From positions 1,178,001 to 1,242,000 of the forward strand of contig NZ_JACOQK010000001.1 in NCBI RefSeq assembly GCF_014297275.1: a stretch of 64,000 bases of DNA, read 5' to 3'. Of this stretch, positions 27,267 through 35,809 are shown piece by piece (the stretch's first letter is position 1; every line of letters begins with the position of its first letter). The notes below the pieces were generated by a model, which saw only the letters and a list, made by a program, of their open reading frames with translations, did not search any database and had not been told where the DNA came from. The position numbers were made by a program, and so were the translations under genes. The DNA is from Clostridium facile (GTDB taxonomy: Bacteria; Bacillota; Clostridia; Oscillospirales; Ruminococcaceae).

Positions 27267-28703
27267 TCAAGACAGTGTTTTCAGAGCTTCGGCAACAATT
27301 TCCCGTTCATCAAAATGGACTTTTTCCGTTCCCAAAACCTGATAATCTTCATGACCTTTTCCCGCCAATAGGATAACATCATCTTTTTGTGCATGTTGTA
27401 CCGCGTAAAAAATAGCCTCTTTCCGGTTGGTGATCCGCACATAAGGGGTATTTTCTTTTTCTACTCCTACCAGAACCTGGTCAATAATGGCCTCTGGATT
27501 TTCTGTACGTGGATTATCGGATGTTACGATTAAAAAATCGGCGTTTTGCGCGGCAACTTGCCCCATAATTGGACGCTTTTTGTTGTCGCGGTCCCCGCCA
27601 CATCCAAATAGGGCTACTACCCTACCTTTTTTATAGCCATTAATCGAATCCAAAATATTTTTTAATCCATCTGGTGTATGGGCATAATCACAAATGATGG
27701 TAAAATCCCGTCCTGTCGGAACCACTTCGCTTCTACCTTTTACATGGGAAGCATTTGTAATGCTATCCGCCACTTTTTCCACCGAAATTCCGATTTGGAT
27801 ACAGGCGGCCGCAGCGGCTAAAGCATTTTTCACCGAGAACATTCCTGGGGTACCAAAATGAATCTTGCTAGCAATATCCCCTATTCTCATCTGGAATTGG
27901 ACACCCAAACTATTTATCTCAATCTCATTCGCGAAAAAGTCCGCTGATGGATTCTCCACCGAATAGGTAATATAACGACATGGGATTGTTTCCATCAGAC
28001 GTTTTCCGTACGGGTCATCCATATTAATCACAGCACAATCAGAACAATCGAACAGCTTCTTTTTCGCCAGGAAATAGTTTTCCATGGTGTGGTGATAATC
28101 CAGATGGTCCTGGGTTAAATTTGTGAAGATCCCCACCTCAAAATGGGTATCTGCCAGACGGCATTGGTCCAACGCATGGGAGGAAACTTCTAATACAACA
28201 TAATCACAGTGGGCTTCCACCATTTTTGCAAGTAGTGCCTGATAATCAGCCGCATCTGGAGTTGTTTTTTCAGTATGGAACACAGTGTCCCCAATTTCAT
28301 TGCGGATAGTTCCAATTAATCCGACCTTAAAGCCCATATTGGTTAAAACAGCCTTCATAATATTAGTGACTGTTGTCTTACCATTGGTTCCTGTTACCCC
28401 AATAAACTTTAGGTCTTTTGCTGGATTTCCCTGCATGTTGGCGCACATTTTTGCATAAGCATAATGGGAATTTTCCACTAAAATCTGGTTTTTCAATCCC
28501 AAATCCCGTTCACATACAATATAAGGGACGCCTTTCTCCAAAGCGGACTGGGCAAAATTATGTCCATCTGATTGCACCCCTTTGATACAGACAAACACAC
28601 TAGAATCCGTCAATTTTCTGGAATCACAACTTACATCAGAAATCTCACAGTCAGTTATTGTTCCTGTATAATTAATCCCGTCTAATAATTGGATGAGCTT
28701 CAT
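27267..28703 (-). CDS. murE: UDP-MurNAc-tripeptide synthetase, meso-DAP type
   Basis: 478 residues, a Mur ligase adding the third stem residue. The ATP loop is GVTGTNGKTT. The amino-acid specificity motif reads DNPRTENPE; the DNPR form marks meso-diaminopimelate ligases, whereas lysine-adding enzymes differ there. This agrees with dapA, dapB, asd and lysA in the window, so the cell wall is predicted to be DAP type. GGGAGGAA lies 7-8 nt before the ATG. Confidence 0.95.
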   Translation of the reverse strand: MKLIQLLDGINYTGTITDCEISDVSCDSRKLTDSSVFVCIKGVQSDGHNFAQSALEKGVPYIVCERDLGLKNQILVENSHYAYAKMCANMQGNPAKDLKFIGVTGTNGKTTVTNIMKAVLTNMGFKVGLIGTIRNEIGDTVFHTEKTTPDAADYQALLAKMVEAHCDYVVLEVSSHALDQCRLADTHFEVGIFTNLTQDHLDYHHTMENYFLAKKKLFDCSDCAVINMDDPYGKRLMETIPCRYITYSVENPSADFFANEIEINSLGVQFQMRIGDIASKIHFGTPGMFSVKNALAAAAACIQIGISVEKVADSITNASHVKGRSEVVPTGRDFTIICDYAHTPDGLKNILDSINGYKKGRVVALFGCGGDRDNKKRPIMGQVAAQNADFLIVTSDNPRTENPEAIIDQVLVGVEKENTPYVRITNRKEAIFYAVQHAQKDDVILLAGKGHEDYQVLGTEKVHFDEREIVAEALKTLS

Positions 28704-28773
28704 TTTTTGTTCCTCCCCATTGAATTACTGACTTACCTTAAAGATTGGCATTCTATTCATTTCTATGCATTTA

Positions 28774-31080
28774 TCAACCTGTTTCATCATTGGTCAAAAA
28801 TTCCACAGTAACAACGCTTCCTTTTTCCACCTCTGTCCCCGCTGGAGGGGATTGAGTGGTAGCTTTTGCCTTTTGGTTTTGAATTCCGCTATTGGTCAAC
28901 GCGATATTCAATCCGTATCCCGCCAAGATCTGGTTTACTTCCGCCTGGGTTTTGCCAATGACATCCGGAACCGTTACCTTTGTGGTTTCCTGTTCTTCTG
29001 TATATAAAATTACTTTCCCGCCTTTTAGCATCTTGGAGCCAGCAGATGGAATTTGTTTTACGACTGTTCCACCAGAGCCTATGGTTTCCGCCACCAGCCC
29101 CGCACTATTAATCCGTGTCTGGGCATCCGCTAAGTTAGAACCTTCTACGGAAGGAACCGCTGCCCCCTGGTTTTGCAATTCTTCTTCCGTGTATTCTGGC
29201 GAAATTCCCATGTAAGGGATTGCATCTGACATTACCTGAGCAAATACTGGGGATGCAACCGCACTACCGTAATATAATCCGGAACGCGGCTCATCCACTA
29301 AAATCAGCAAAGCAAACTGTGGATCATCCGCAGGGACACAACCAACGAAAGAAGATACATATACAACGTCCCCTGTAGCATTGGTATAGGAAAGCTTTTG
29401 CGCTGTACCAGATTTCCCGGCAATGCGGTAACCTGGAACGGAAGCATTGCTCCCTCCATTTGCAGAAACCACCTGTTCCAATACCCCACGCATCATTTCA
29501 GAAGTTTCTTCTGAAATTGCCTGGCGCTTGGTTTCACCGGTGTTAGTTTCGGTAATATTCCCATCCTGGTCAATAATCTGTTTTACCACATGGGGAGTAA
29601 CCATATAGCCGCCGTTTACTGTAGCGGAAAATGCGGTCATCATCTGCATTGGGGTAATTCCCATGGATTGACCAAACGCTTCACTAGCCAATTCAGCAGG
29701 TCCCAACTGGTCCGCTGTATAATACAATGGATATTTATTTTCCCCTGGAAGGTCAATTCCAGTTGCCTCGGTCATCCCAAATAATTTAAAATACTGGAAG
29801 AATAAATCCGACCCCAAAGACTGGCCAATCTGTACAAAGGCAGGGTTACAGGAATTCACTACCGCCTGGGTAAAATTCTGGGAGCCGTGCCCGCTGGTTT
29901 TCCAACAGTGAATTGGTTTTGCACCGGATACCACTTGAATGGAACCTGTACAGTTAAAGGTACTATCCAATGTTTGGGTTTTCTCCTCCAATGCTGCGGA
30001 GGCTGTTACTACTTTAAAAACAGAACCTGGTTCATAGGTCTCAGTAATCACCTTGTTGGTCCACATTTTTTCCCTTGCCTTTTTGGTAGCTTCGGTCAAC
30101 TCATCCCCTTGTAATCCTTCCAGTTGGGATTGCAGATTGGTGTCACTGATTGTATAAGGGTCATTCAAATCATATCCCCCATTGGTGGACATCGCAAGAA
30201 TCTCCCCTGTGTTCACATCCATCATAACACCCGCAACACGATTCGTAGGATGATGGGTATCAATCGCCTGCTGAATCGCCTTATCAAGATAATGTTGTAA
30301 GGTTTCGTCCACTGTCAACACCAAGCTGTTTCCATCCTGAGCTGGATAGTAATATTCATAGTCAAAAGGCAGATCCCCGCCCAAAGCGTTCTGGGCAATT
30401 ACCACTTTACCTGGAGTGCCACTTAGTTCTTCATCATAAGCTAACTCTACACCGTAAAGTCCCTGATTATCCGATCCAGTAAATCCAATAATATGGGAAG
30501 CAGAATTTGCCTGTGGATAATAGCGTTTGCTATCCTCCACCATGTGGATTCCTTTTACTTTTTGCTTTAGTTCCTGTTTTTCTAAGGCATTTTTATTGTT
30601 CTCCCGAATCTGTTCATTTTCCGCGTCAATTTCTTTGTTCTTTTCTTCGATGTAAGCAGTAATTTTATCCGCTTCGGGTTTCTCCACTTTTTTCTTGATA
30701 ATTTCATATTTGGTATTCTTTTTGGTTTTTTCCAGCACTTCGTTGTAGTCCAAACCCAGAATATCAGATAACCCTTGGGCTACCAGTTGGCGTTGTTCAT
30801 CCGTAGTAATCTGGTTTGGCGCAACGGATACTGTCCAAACAGTAGCACTCTGCGCTAAAGGGGTCATATTTCTGTCATAGATTGTCCCCCTGTTTGCATT
30901 GATTGTATCTGCGCCTAATTGCTGATTGTAAGCTTTAACACCATATTTTACACCATCGTATTCCGCGAAACAAGCTATGTATACAATCCGAACAATTAAG
31001 GCAACAAATGCCACTAATACAACCGAAAAAATAATAATATTTAATTTAAATTTCATGTTTTTGGTCGGTGATATTGCCAT
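28774..31080 (-). CDS. class B penicillin-binding protein with PASTA domains (SpoVD/PBP2B type)
   Basis: 768 residues. A short cytoplasmic tail and one membrane helix (about 14-38) are followed by a long dimerisation and pedestal domain, which includes a charged coiled region near 130-190. The transpeptidase follows, with the Ser nucleophile in GSVFK, SCN and KSGTAQ. Two C-terminal PASTA domains (AVPSVEGSNLADAQ and VTVPDVIGKTQAEV) close the protein. This is the layout of SpoVD and PBP2B, the septal transpeptidase partner of FtsW/SpoVE. ATG 31080 has AGGAGG 7 nt upstream. Only one such gene lies here, so it may serve both vegetative and spore septa, which is inference. Confidence 0.93.
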   Translation of the reverse strand: MAISPTKNMKFKLNIIIFSVVLVAFVALIVRIVYIACFAEYDGVKYGVKAYNQQLGADTINANRGTIYDRNMTPLAQSATVWTVSVAPNQITTDEQRQLVAQGLSDILGLDYNEVLEKTKKNTKYEIIKKKVEKPEADKITAYIEEKNKEIDAENEQIRENNKNALEKQELKQKVKGIHMVEDSKRYYPQANSASHIIGFTGSDNQGLYGVELAYDEELSGTPGKVVIAQNALGGDLPFDYEYYYPAQDGNSLVLTVDETLQHYLDKAIQQAIDTHHPTNRVAGVMMDVNTGEILAMSTNGGYDLNDPYTISDTNLQSQLEGLQGDELTEATKKAREKMWTNKVITETYEPGSVFKVVTASAALEEKTQTLDSTFNCTGSIQVVSGAKPIHCWKTSGHGSQNFTQAVVNSCNPAFVQIGQSLGSDLFFQYFKLFGMTEATGIDLPGENKYPLYYTADQLGPAELASEAFGQSMGITPMQMMTAFSATVNGGYMVTPHVVKQIIDQDGNITETNTGETKRQAISEETSEMMRGVLEQVVSANGGSNASVPGYRIAGKSGTAQKLSYTNATGDVVYVSSFVGCVPADDPQFALLILVDEPRSGLYYGSAVASPVFAQVMSDAIPYMGISPEYTEEELQNQGAAVPSVEGSNLADAQTRINSAGLVAETIGSGGTVVKQIPSAGSKMLKGGKVILYTEEQETTKVTVPDVIGKTQAEVNQILAGYGLNIALTNSGIQNQKAKATTQSPPAGTEVEKGSVVTVEFLTNDETG

Positions 31081-31203
31081 GTTGCTGCCTCCTATCACAC
31101 AAATGATTTCAGGTGAGGAAAGAAAAACAAGGGTTAAGAACCTTTCTCAACCCTATGATGGTATTCTTCTTAAAATAATCTGATCTTATTGTATCATATT
31201 GGA

Positions 31204-31674
31204 TTAGCCTGCAAGGTATTCCAAAAAATTAGTAAACGCGTCTTTGATTTTTTCAAAAATAGTGGTATCTTTCTCTTCCGGAATTTCAATGCTGTTCCCA
31301 GCGGATGAACTGATGTATTCCACTTGGTTCGATTGCATTTTAATCATTCCCAGCTCTGTTTCTGCGTACTCTTCAATATTGTTGATGCTCATTGTTTTGT
31401 TTAATTCCATATTCAAGCGTACTGCTTCACTTTTCTGGGTTTCCAGCTCTGCTGTAGCAGCGCTAATTTGGTCATTGATCTCATTTAATTGTACCATGCT
31501 CAGCACCATAGAAGAAGTAATCACCACTGCAACGATAATTAAAGCAATCGCCTTATAGGGACGAATATAATTTGCCGTACGGCGTTTGGAAACCTTTTTA
31601 ATCGTAGGCTGCTGCTTTTTTTGTTCTTGGGCTGTTTCATAGTTTTGGTATGCAAGATTTGATTTCCGGCTCAT
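31204..31674 (-). CDS. ftsL: FtsL-like septum protein
   Basis: 156 residues: a basic N-terminal tail, one membrane helix at about residues 43-63 (AIALIIVAVVITSSMVL), then a heptad-rich coiled coil to about 112 (LNEINDQISAATAELETQK). This is the bitopic FtsL/DivIC pattern, and the position between rsmH and the class B PBP is the standard ftsL slot. Primary sequence is weakly conserved in this family, so the call rests on topology plus synteny. The C-terminal 40 residues are an acidic and then amphipathic extension. AAGGGGAAA precedes the ATG. Confidence 0.85.
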   Translation of the reverse strand: MSRKSNLAYQNYETAQEQKKQQPTIKKVSKRRTANYIRPYKAIALIIVAVVITSSMVLSMVQLNEINDQISAATAELETQKSEAVRLNMELNKTMSINNIEEYAETELGMIKMQSNQVEYISSSAGNSIEIPEEKDTTIFEKIKDAFTNFLEYLAG

Positions 31675-31766
31675 AACGATTTCCCCTTTGTTTTTATTTG
31701 ATTTTTCTATAATAAGGCTTGTCCCTTATCACAACAGGGGAAGAAAGCGGTGTTTCGTCTGCCATA

Positions 31767-32690
31767 TTATAGTTTTTCTAAAATCCGCAATTTTGCGCTT
31801 TGGCTTCTACGGTTTTGCTCCAGTTCTTCTTTAGCAGGTAAAATTGGTTTTTTATTGATAAATTTTGCTTTTGGATGGTTGCCACAAACACAAATTGGAA
31901 AATCTGGTGGACAAGTACACCCTTTACACATTTCGGTGTAAAACTGTTTTACAATTCGGTCTTCCAACGAATGGAATGTAATAATCACTAGCCTTCCACC
32001 TGGGTTTAATAAATCAAACGCCTTTGCCAAACCAGTAGATAAACATTCCAACTCTTGGTTCACGGCAATACGAATTGCTTGGAATGTCCGTTTGCTTGGA
32101 TTTTTTTCCCTTCTTGCCTTCATTGGCATAGAGTTGTTGACAATCTCGGACAACTGACTTGTCGTTTCAATCGGAGCTATTTCACGGTGTTTTACAATAT
32201 TTTTCGCAATACTGTAGTAATACTTGTCTTCTCCATAATCACGGATAATCCTTGCAATTTCCTCTAATGGATAGGTGTTAACCAAATCTTTTGCGCTCAA
32301 TCCTGTTTTGCTCATCCGCATATCCAGTTCACCATCGTTCAAATAGGAAAACCCTCGCTCCGCATGGTCTAACTGAAAGGAAGAAACCCCTAAATCCAGC
32401 AATACACCATCTACCTGGGTAATTCCCCGTTGAATCAACTCTTCTTGCATATTGCTGAAATTAGAATGGATTACCTGAGCGCAAGAATAAACGGATAACC
32501 GCTCCGTTGCTACCTGCACAGCATCTGGGTCACGGTCAAAAGAATACAACCGACCAGTTGTCAGACGTTTTGCAATTTCAGTGGAATGTCCTGCTCCACC
32601 AGCAGTACCATCTACATAAATACCATCTGGCTTAATATTTAGGCCATCCATACATTCCTGTAGCATAACAGAATAATGTTTGAACTCCAT
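31767..32690 (-). CDS. rsmH: 16S rRNA m4C1402 methyltransferase RsmH
   Basis: 307 residues, standard RsmH (MraW), which N4-methylates C1402 in the ribosomal P site. It begins HYSVMLQECMDGL, has motif I YVDGTAGGAGHS and the LLDLGVSS block, then the C-terminal FHSLEDRIVK and PSKRTFQAIRIAVN signatures. AAAGGAA precedes the ATG and the gene lies 45 nt after mraZ. Confidence 0.96.
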   Translation of the reverse strand: MEFKHYSVMLQECMDGLNIKPDGIYVDGTAGGAGHSTEIAKRLTTGRLYSFDRDPDAVQVATERLSVYSCAQVIHSNFSNMQEELIQRGITQVDGVLLDLGVSSFQLDHAERGFSYLNDGELDMRMSKTGLSAKDLVNTYPLEEIARIIRDYGEDKYYYSIAKNIVKHREIAPIETTSQLSEIVNNSMPMKARREKNPSKRTFQAIRIAVNQELECLSTGLAKAFDLLNPGGRLVIITFHSLEDRIVKQFYTEMCKGCTCPPDFPICVCGNHPKAKFINKKPILPAKEELEQNRRSQSAKLRILEKL

Positions 32691-32735
32691 TTTAATTCCT
32701 TTCTACCATTTTTCTATCTTTCATCCAAGCTAGAA

Positions 32736-33155
32736 TTAAAATCCCAGCTCATCCATAATTTCTTCGATTGCTTCCGGGGTACATTCTTCAAAGGACTGTT
32801 GCCATGCCTGCTGATCCCAAATTTCCACACGGTCAGATGCTCCTACCACCACTACATTTTTCTCTAATGAAGCATATTCCCTTAAATTTTGGGACACAAT
32901 AATCCTTCCTTGCTTGTCCGGTTGGGCTTCAATCGCACCAGCAAAGAAAAAGCGCTCCATATTGCGGCGTTTTGAACGAGGTAGGCTTTTAATGCTTTCA
33001 GTCAGGTTTTCCCATTCCTCCAAAGAATAAGCATACAAACAGTGGTCTAACCCTCTGGTAATAATAAAATTTCCACCCAGTGATTCCCGAAGTTTTGCTG
33101 GAAAATTAATACGACCTTTTGCGTCAATCGTATGACTGTATTCGCCGATTAACAT
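32736..33155 (-). CDS. mraZ: transcriptional regulator MraZ
   Basis: 139 residues with two AbrB-like swapped-hairpin domains. The protein starts MLIGEYSHTIDAKGR, and each half carries the DxKGRI/DKQGRI motif (DAKGRI and DKQGRI). MraZ is a ring-shaped DNA-binding protein that controls its own dcw operon by binding direct repeats near the promoter. ATG 33155 is chosen over a start 21 nt upstream because AAGGTGG lies 7-8 nt before it. Three matching 10-nt repeats stand right behind the promoter. Confidence 0.95.
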   Translation of the reverse strand: MLIGEYSHTIDAKGRINFPAKLRESLGGNFIITRGLDHCLYAYSLEEWENLTESIKSLPRSKRRNMERFFFAGAIEAQPDKQGRIIVSQNLREYASLEKNVVVVGASDRVEIWDQQAWQQSFEECTPEAIEEIMDELGF

Positions 33156-33190
33156 ATTCCAACCACCTTCTATCAATTTTTTAGGGGAAA

Positions 33191-33220
33191 CTCACCTTTT
33201 TCAACCACTTTTCACCACTT
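33191..33220 (-). promoter_or_regulatory. MraZ-box repeats (operator of the dcw operon)
   Basis: Three consecutive 10-nt units read on the minus strand as AAGTGGTGAA, AAGTGGTTGA and AAAAGGTGAG. They begin about 7 bp after the -10 box and so cover the start site. The unit matches known MraZ boxes, which are short GTG(G)-containing direct repeats with 10-bp spacing, so autoregulation of mraZ and the cluster is expected. Confidence 0.75.
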
Positions 33221-33227
33221 AAGTTTT

Positions 33228-33256
33228 ATTATATCGGATTGCTGTATAAATTGCAA
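33228..33256 (-). promoter_or_regulatory. sigma-A promoter of mraZ and the dcw cluster
   Basis: Minus-strand TTGCAA (33251-33256), 17 nt, TATAAT (33228-33233), directly upstream of the MraZ boxes. Confidence 0.75.
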
Positions 33257-33542
33257 GTTTTTTTATGGAATTTCATCCAAATTATTTATGGAAAAATCAT
33301 ACAGAATTTGAACTTTTATACTATTTTATACTGCATTATGACAAAAAATAAAAAGATTATTAAAATAGTTACAATTCTCTCATCTTCCACAATTTATCAA
33401 CAGCCAAAATATAGTTATATAAGTTATTTTTGTTGTAACCAAAAGTTCTCTATACTCCAACAGTAAAAAAGAAAATAACGTTTTTATTTATCCAATAAAT
33501 CCAGATTATTTTAAATCAAAAAGTTAATATACAATAATGGAT
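33257..33542. other. AT-rich spacer, no gene seen
   Basis: Very AT-rich sequence upstream of the mraZ promoter, without a supported frame, RNA gene or hairpin. Confidence 0.5.
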
Positions 33543-33565
33543 AATAACAATTACTAGATGTTATT
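33543..33565. repeat. inverted-repeat site downstream of XRE regulator 1
   Basis: AATAACA and TGTTATT arms around ATTACTAGA. The inner ACAATTACTAGATGT is the reverse complement of the core of the site upstream of the same gene (33970-33988). It lies 134 nt after the gene's stop. A partial copy stands in the equivalent place after the second regulator (44229-44245). Confidence 0.65.
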
Positions 33566-33699
33566 ATCTAAAAATAGGATAACGATCAACTCTTAGCAGA
33601 AGATTCTGATCTTACTTTACTTGTTGTTACAATCGTAATATTTACTATCCCATTTTGTTTTCAAAAATCCATTATTTTTCTTACTAACAATAAATAATA

Positions 33700-33957
33700 T
33701 TAATCAAAATTATCTTCCTGTAAAAGTTCTTCTGCTGTAATTCCAAAAATCTTTGCGAAAACCCTTAACTCAATATCTGTTACAAACCTTTTTCCACTTT
33801 CTATTCTTTGAATTGCATTTTTATCCAAATCAATCCCTTCTAGTTGTAACAAATCCGCTAATGCCCGTTGTGAAGTTTTTGGAACTCTTTCTTGTCTTAA
33901 CCTGGCTATTTTTTTACCACAAACATTGTTTCTACCGTTATTTCTGTTTTTATACAT
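33700..33957 (-). CDS. XRE-family HTH regulator, cassette copy 1
   Basis: 85 residues, one Cro/CI-type helix-turn-helix domain and nothing else. After an Asn/Arg-rich start (MYKNRNNGRNNVCGKKIARL) comes SQRALADLLQLEG, then NAIQRIESGKRFVTDIELRVFAKIFGIT, the standard five-helix XRE fold. It is nearly identical to the 83-residue protein at 44399-44650, with roughly ten substitutions. GAGGTGAT precedes the ATG, and a 19-nt inverted repeat stands directly upstream of that ribosome site. No adjacent toxin, phage or partner gene is visible. Probably self-regulating; the target is unknown. Confidence 0.8.
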   Translation of the reverse strand: MYKNRNNGRNNVCGKKIARLRQERVPKTSQRALADLLQLEGIDLDKNAIQRIESGKRFVTDIELRVFAKIFGITAEELLQEDNFD

Positions 33958-33969
33958 ATAATCACCTCA

Positions 33970-33988
33970 TGACATCTAGTAATTGTCA
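33970..33988. promoter_or_regulatory. probable operator of XRE regulator 1
   Basis: TGACATCTAGTAATTGTCA, with TGACA/TGTCA arms and an inner TA-G-TA. It abuts the ribosome site of XRE copy 1 and is identical to 44663-44681. Confidence 0.65.
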
Positions 33989-34195
33989 TCAGCAATTATT
34001 TTATGGTAGTGGCCAGTAATTATGGCATTTACTGATAGTCAAATTTACTTTGTTGATTAAATATTGATACAAATAGAAAATTTCTCCTTTATTTGCCGTT
34101 TAAATTTATTATAATTATCGAAAAGTAAAAATGTGAATGATTCCTATAAAAGTCGAAATATATCAAATTTTAGGTATTTTTGGTGTGAAAAATTC
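33989..34195. repeat. duplicated noncoding segment upstream of XRE copy 1
   Basis: Aligns by eye with 44682-44885. Shared blocks include AGTAATTATG, ACTGATAGTCAAATTTACTT, ACAAATAGAAAATTTC and TAAATTTAT. The duplication therefore covers gene plus leader. It holds a conserved TTGACT on the minus strand but no convincing -10 at normal spacing. Confidence 0.65.
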
Positions 34196-34254
34196 TCTAT
34201 TTATTTGCTGAACGAAGCCAATAAACCCTCCTGTTTCCTATCTTTTTTATATAA

Positions 34255-34290
34255 AAAAACTCTGTGAATGATAAATTAAACAGAGTTTTT
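34255..34290 (-). terminator. hairpin terminator upstream of the XRE 1 segment
   Basis: AAAAACTCTGT (34255-34265) pairs with ACAGAGTTTTT (34280-34290), with seven T on the minus strand. A second terminator lies at 34517-34547, and the 226 nt between them contain no supported gene. Confidence 0.75.
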
Positions 34291-34516
34291 GTGTTGTATA
34301 TTTTGTTATTTTTTCTATAAATATAATAGTTTAAAAGTTATATTTAACACTTCTTTCGCAGTTTCAAAAGACATGGAAATCATATTTGCTTATTTTAAAT
34401 TAGCTCAAAAATTAATCCAAAATCCTTATTTTTTGTTTTTACAAATCCATTTTCAAAAGGTTTCTATTTGCTTTTAATAAAATTAAGGATTCGATTAAAC
34501 TCTAAATTAATAACAA

Positions 34517-34547
34517 AAAAGCGCCCTATTTAAAACAGAGCGCTTTT
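34517..34547 (-). terminator. terminator after the YwaF-like gene
   Basis: AAAAGCGC (34517-34524) pairs with GCGCTTTT (34540-34547), with a T6 tail on the minus strand, 18 nt past the stop. Confidence 0.8.
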
Positions 34548-34564
34548 CCATAATATTGTAAAAA

Positions 34565-35329
34565 TCAAGAAGAAATTTGTTGGGCAGATACTTTTTGCTT
34601 CTCTTTTTTGTTTTTCCGCATATGCGGTAAATAAGTTAAAAATACAGCTAATGTCATAGCGGCGGCTAATACAAATAAATAGAATCCGTAGCCACAAGCA
34701 TTATAAATATCCACTAATGGCGTTCCCTCTGGTGGAGTACGCAAACACATATAATTTACGTTAAAGCATGCATCAACAACACCAGCTACACTAGCGGTTA
34801 GTACTAAAATTCCCATTACCTTTGGCATATTCTTAATATTTGGGCGAAATCCTTGCACATACATCATAGCTAATGGTACAAATAATAAAATCGCATGTAA
34901 AGTAAAGCTTTGTAATGTTTGGAAATGGAGCAAAGGATAATATCCAGCAATACCAGACGGGCAAAGCAACGCCACAATTCCACCCAATAAAGCGGTAGAA
35001 CAGGTAAATTCTTTAATCGCCATATTTTTGGTAAATACAGCTAGTGGTATGTAAAAAATCTGCGTACCACAAAGTTGGAGAGGCAATAAACGGACCCAAT
35101 CTGTCTGACCAACCATAATCAGCCAAAGTACTCGAATTAGCTCTACTAAAGGCAGTACAATCGCAGCAATCTGAATGATATGATCCGCTTGTTTTTTTGG
35201 CATTCTTTTCATATACCGCAACAATAATGTAACAACCAGAGCAATTACCAGCAATGCGATAATATGTGAAATATCCAACCCATGAAACACCTGGTCAGAG
35301 GGAATTTGATCTTTATAATGGAAAAACAA
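34565..35329 (-). CDS. YwaF-like (TIGR02206 type) integral membrane protein
   Basis: 254 residues from the chosen start, with seven or so membrane helices. Recognisable features of the YwaF/TIGR02206 family are the LLPLQLCG motif in the third helix region and NVNYMCLRTPPEGTP between late helices. The function is not known. I chose TTG 35329 because GAGGAGGTG stands 6 nt before it and the resulting N-terminus (FFHYKDQIPSDQVFHGL) resembles family members; ATG starts 27 and 75 nt earlier lack ribosome sites. The gene is monocistronic with two downstream terminators. Confidence 0.7.
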   Translation of the reverse strand: MFFHYKDQIPSDQVFHGLDISHIIALLVIALVVTLLLRYMKRMPKKQADHIIQIAAIVLPLVELIRVLWLIMVGQTDWVRLLPLQLCGTQIFYIPLAVFTKNMAIKEFTCSTALLGGIVALLCPSGIAGYYPLLHFQTLQSFTLHAILLFVPLAMMYVQGFRPNIKNMPKVMGILVLTASVAGVVDACFNVNYMCLRTPPEGTPLVDIYNACGYGFYLFVLAAAMTLAVFLTYLPHMRKNKKEKQKVSAQQISS

Positions 35330-35779
35330 TCTGAACACCTCCTCAACCTTTTTCATTAAGTAACAAAGAATTATATCATAAATATTTGAACAAATAAATA
35401 ACATTTTCTATTTGTTTTTTGAATAAGACAAATTTTTACAAAAATTCTTTTTTATCTCCATCATCCTATTAATTCTTTTGATATCCTTATGTAAAGTTTT
35501 GAAAAGTAAAAGAGTATTGAACGAAGATATATTCCTATCGTAACTACCTCAGCCTAATTTCCGGCAATGACGTTATATCGGTTCAGCAACACACAGAGGA
35601 TAATTCGTTTTTTCATACTGCCACACAATAGAAATGAAAAATTTTATAATATAACCACCTCTTAACTTATCATTACAAAGTCTATTTTATCGCTGTACGA
35701 TTCTATAACATAATGTTTATTTTAAATAAATTGGTTGGCTTGCGTGAAGTTCTTCGATTTCTATTTATTATGCAAATAA
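35330..35779. other. intergenic stretch, no gene seen
   Basis: About 450 nt between the YwaF-like gene and the sigF terminator. Frames here are short, without ribosome sites, and resemble nothing I know. Confidence 0.5.
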
Positions 35780-35809
35780 AATAAGGAGGAGTAGTTTCTC
35801 CCCCTTATT
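35780..35809 (-). terminator. terminator after sigF
   Basis: AATAAGGAGGAG (35780-35791) pairs with CTCCCCCTTATT (35798-35809) with one A-C mismatch and a 6-nt loop; the minus strand continues TTATTT. It touches the sigF stop codon. Confidence 0.75.

Noticed and set aside
34291..34508. 22-codon minus-strand peptide (MISMSFETAKEVLN start)
   Set aside because: No ribosome site, ends shortly, and only its position between terminators drew attention.
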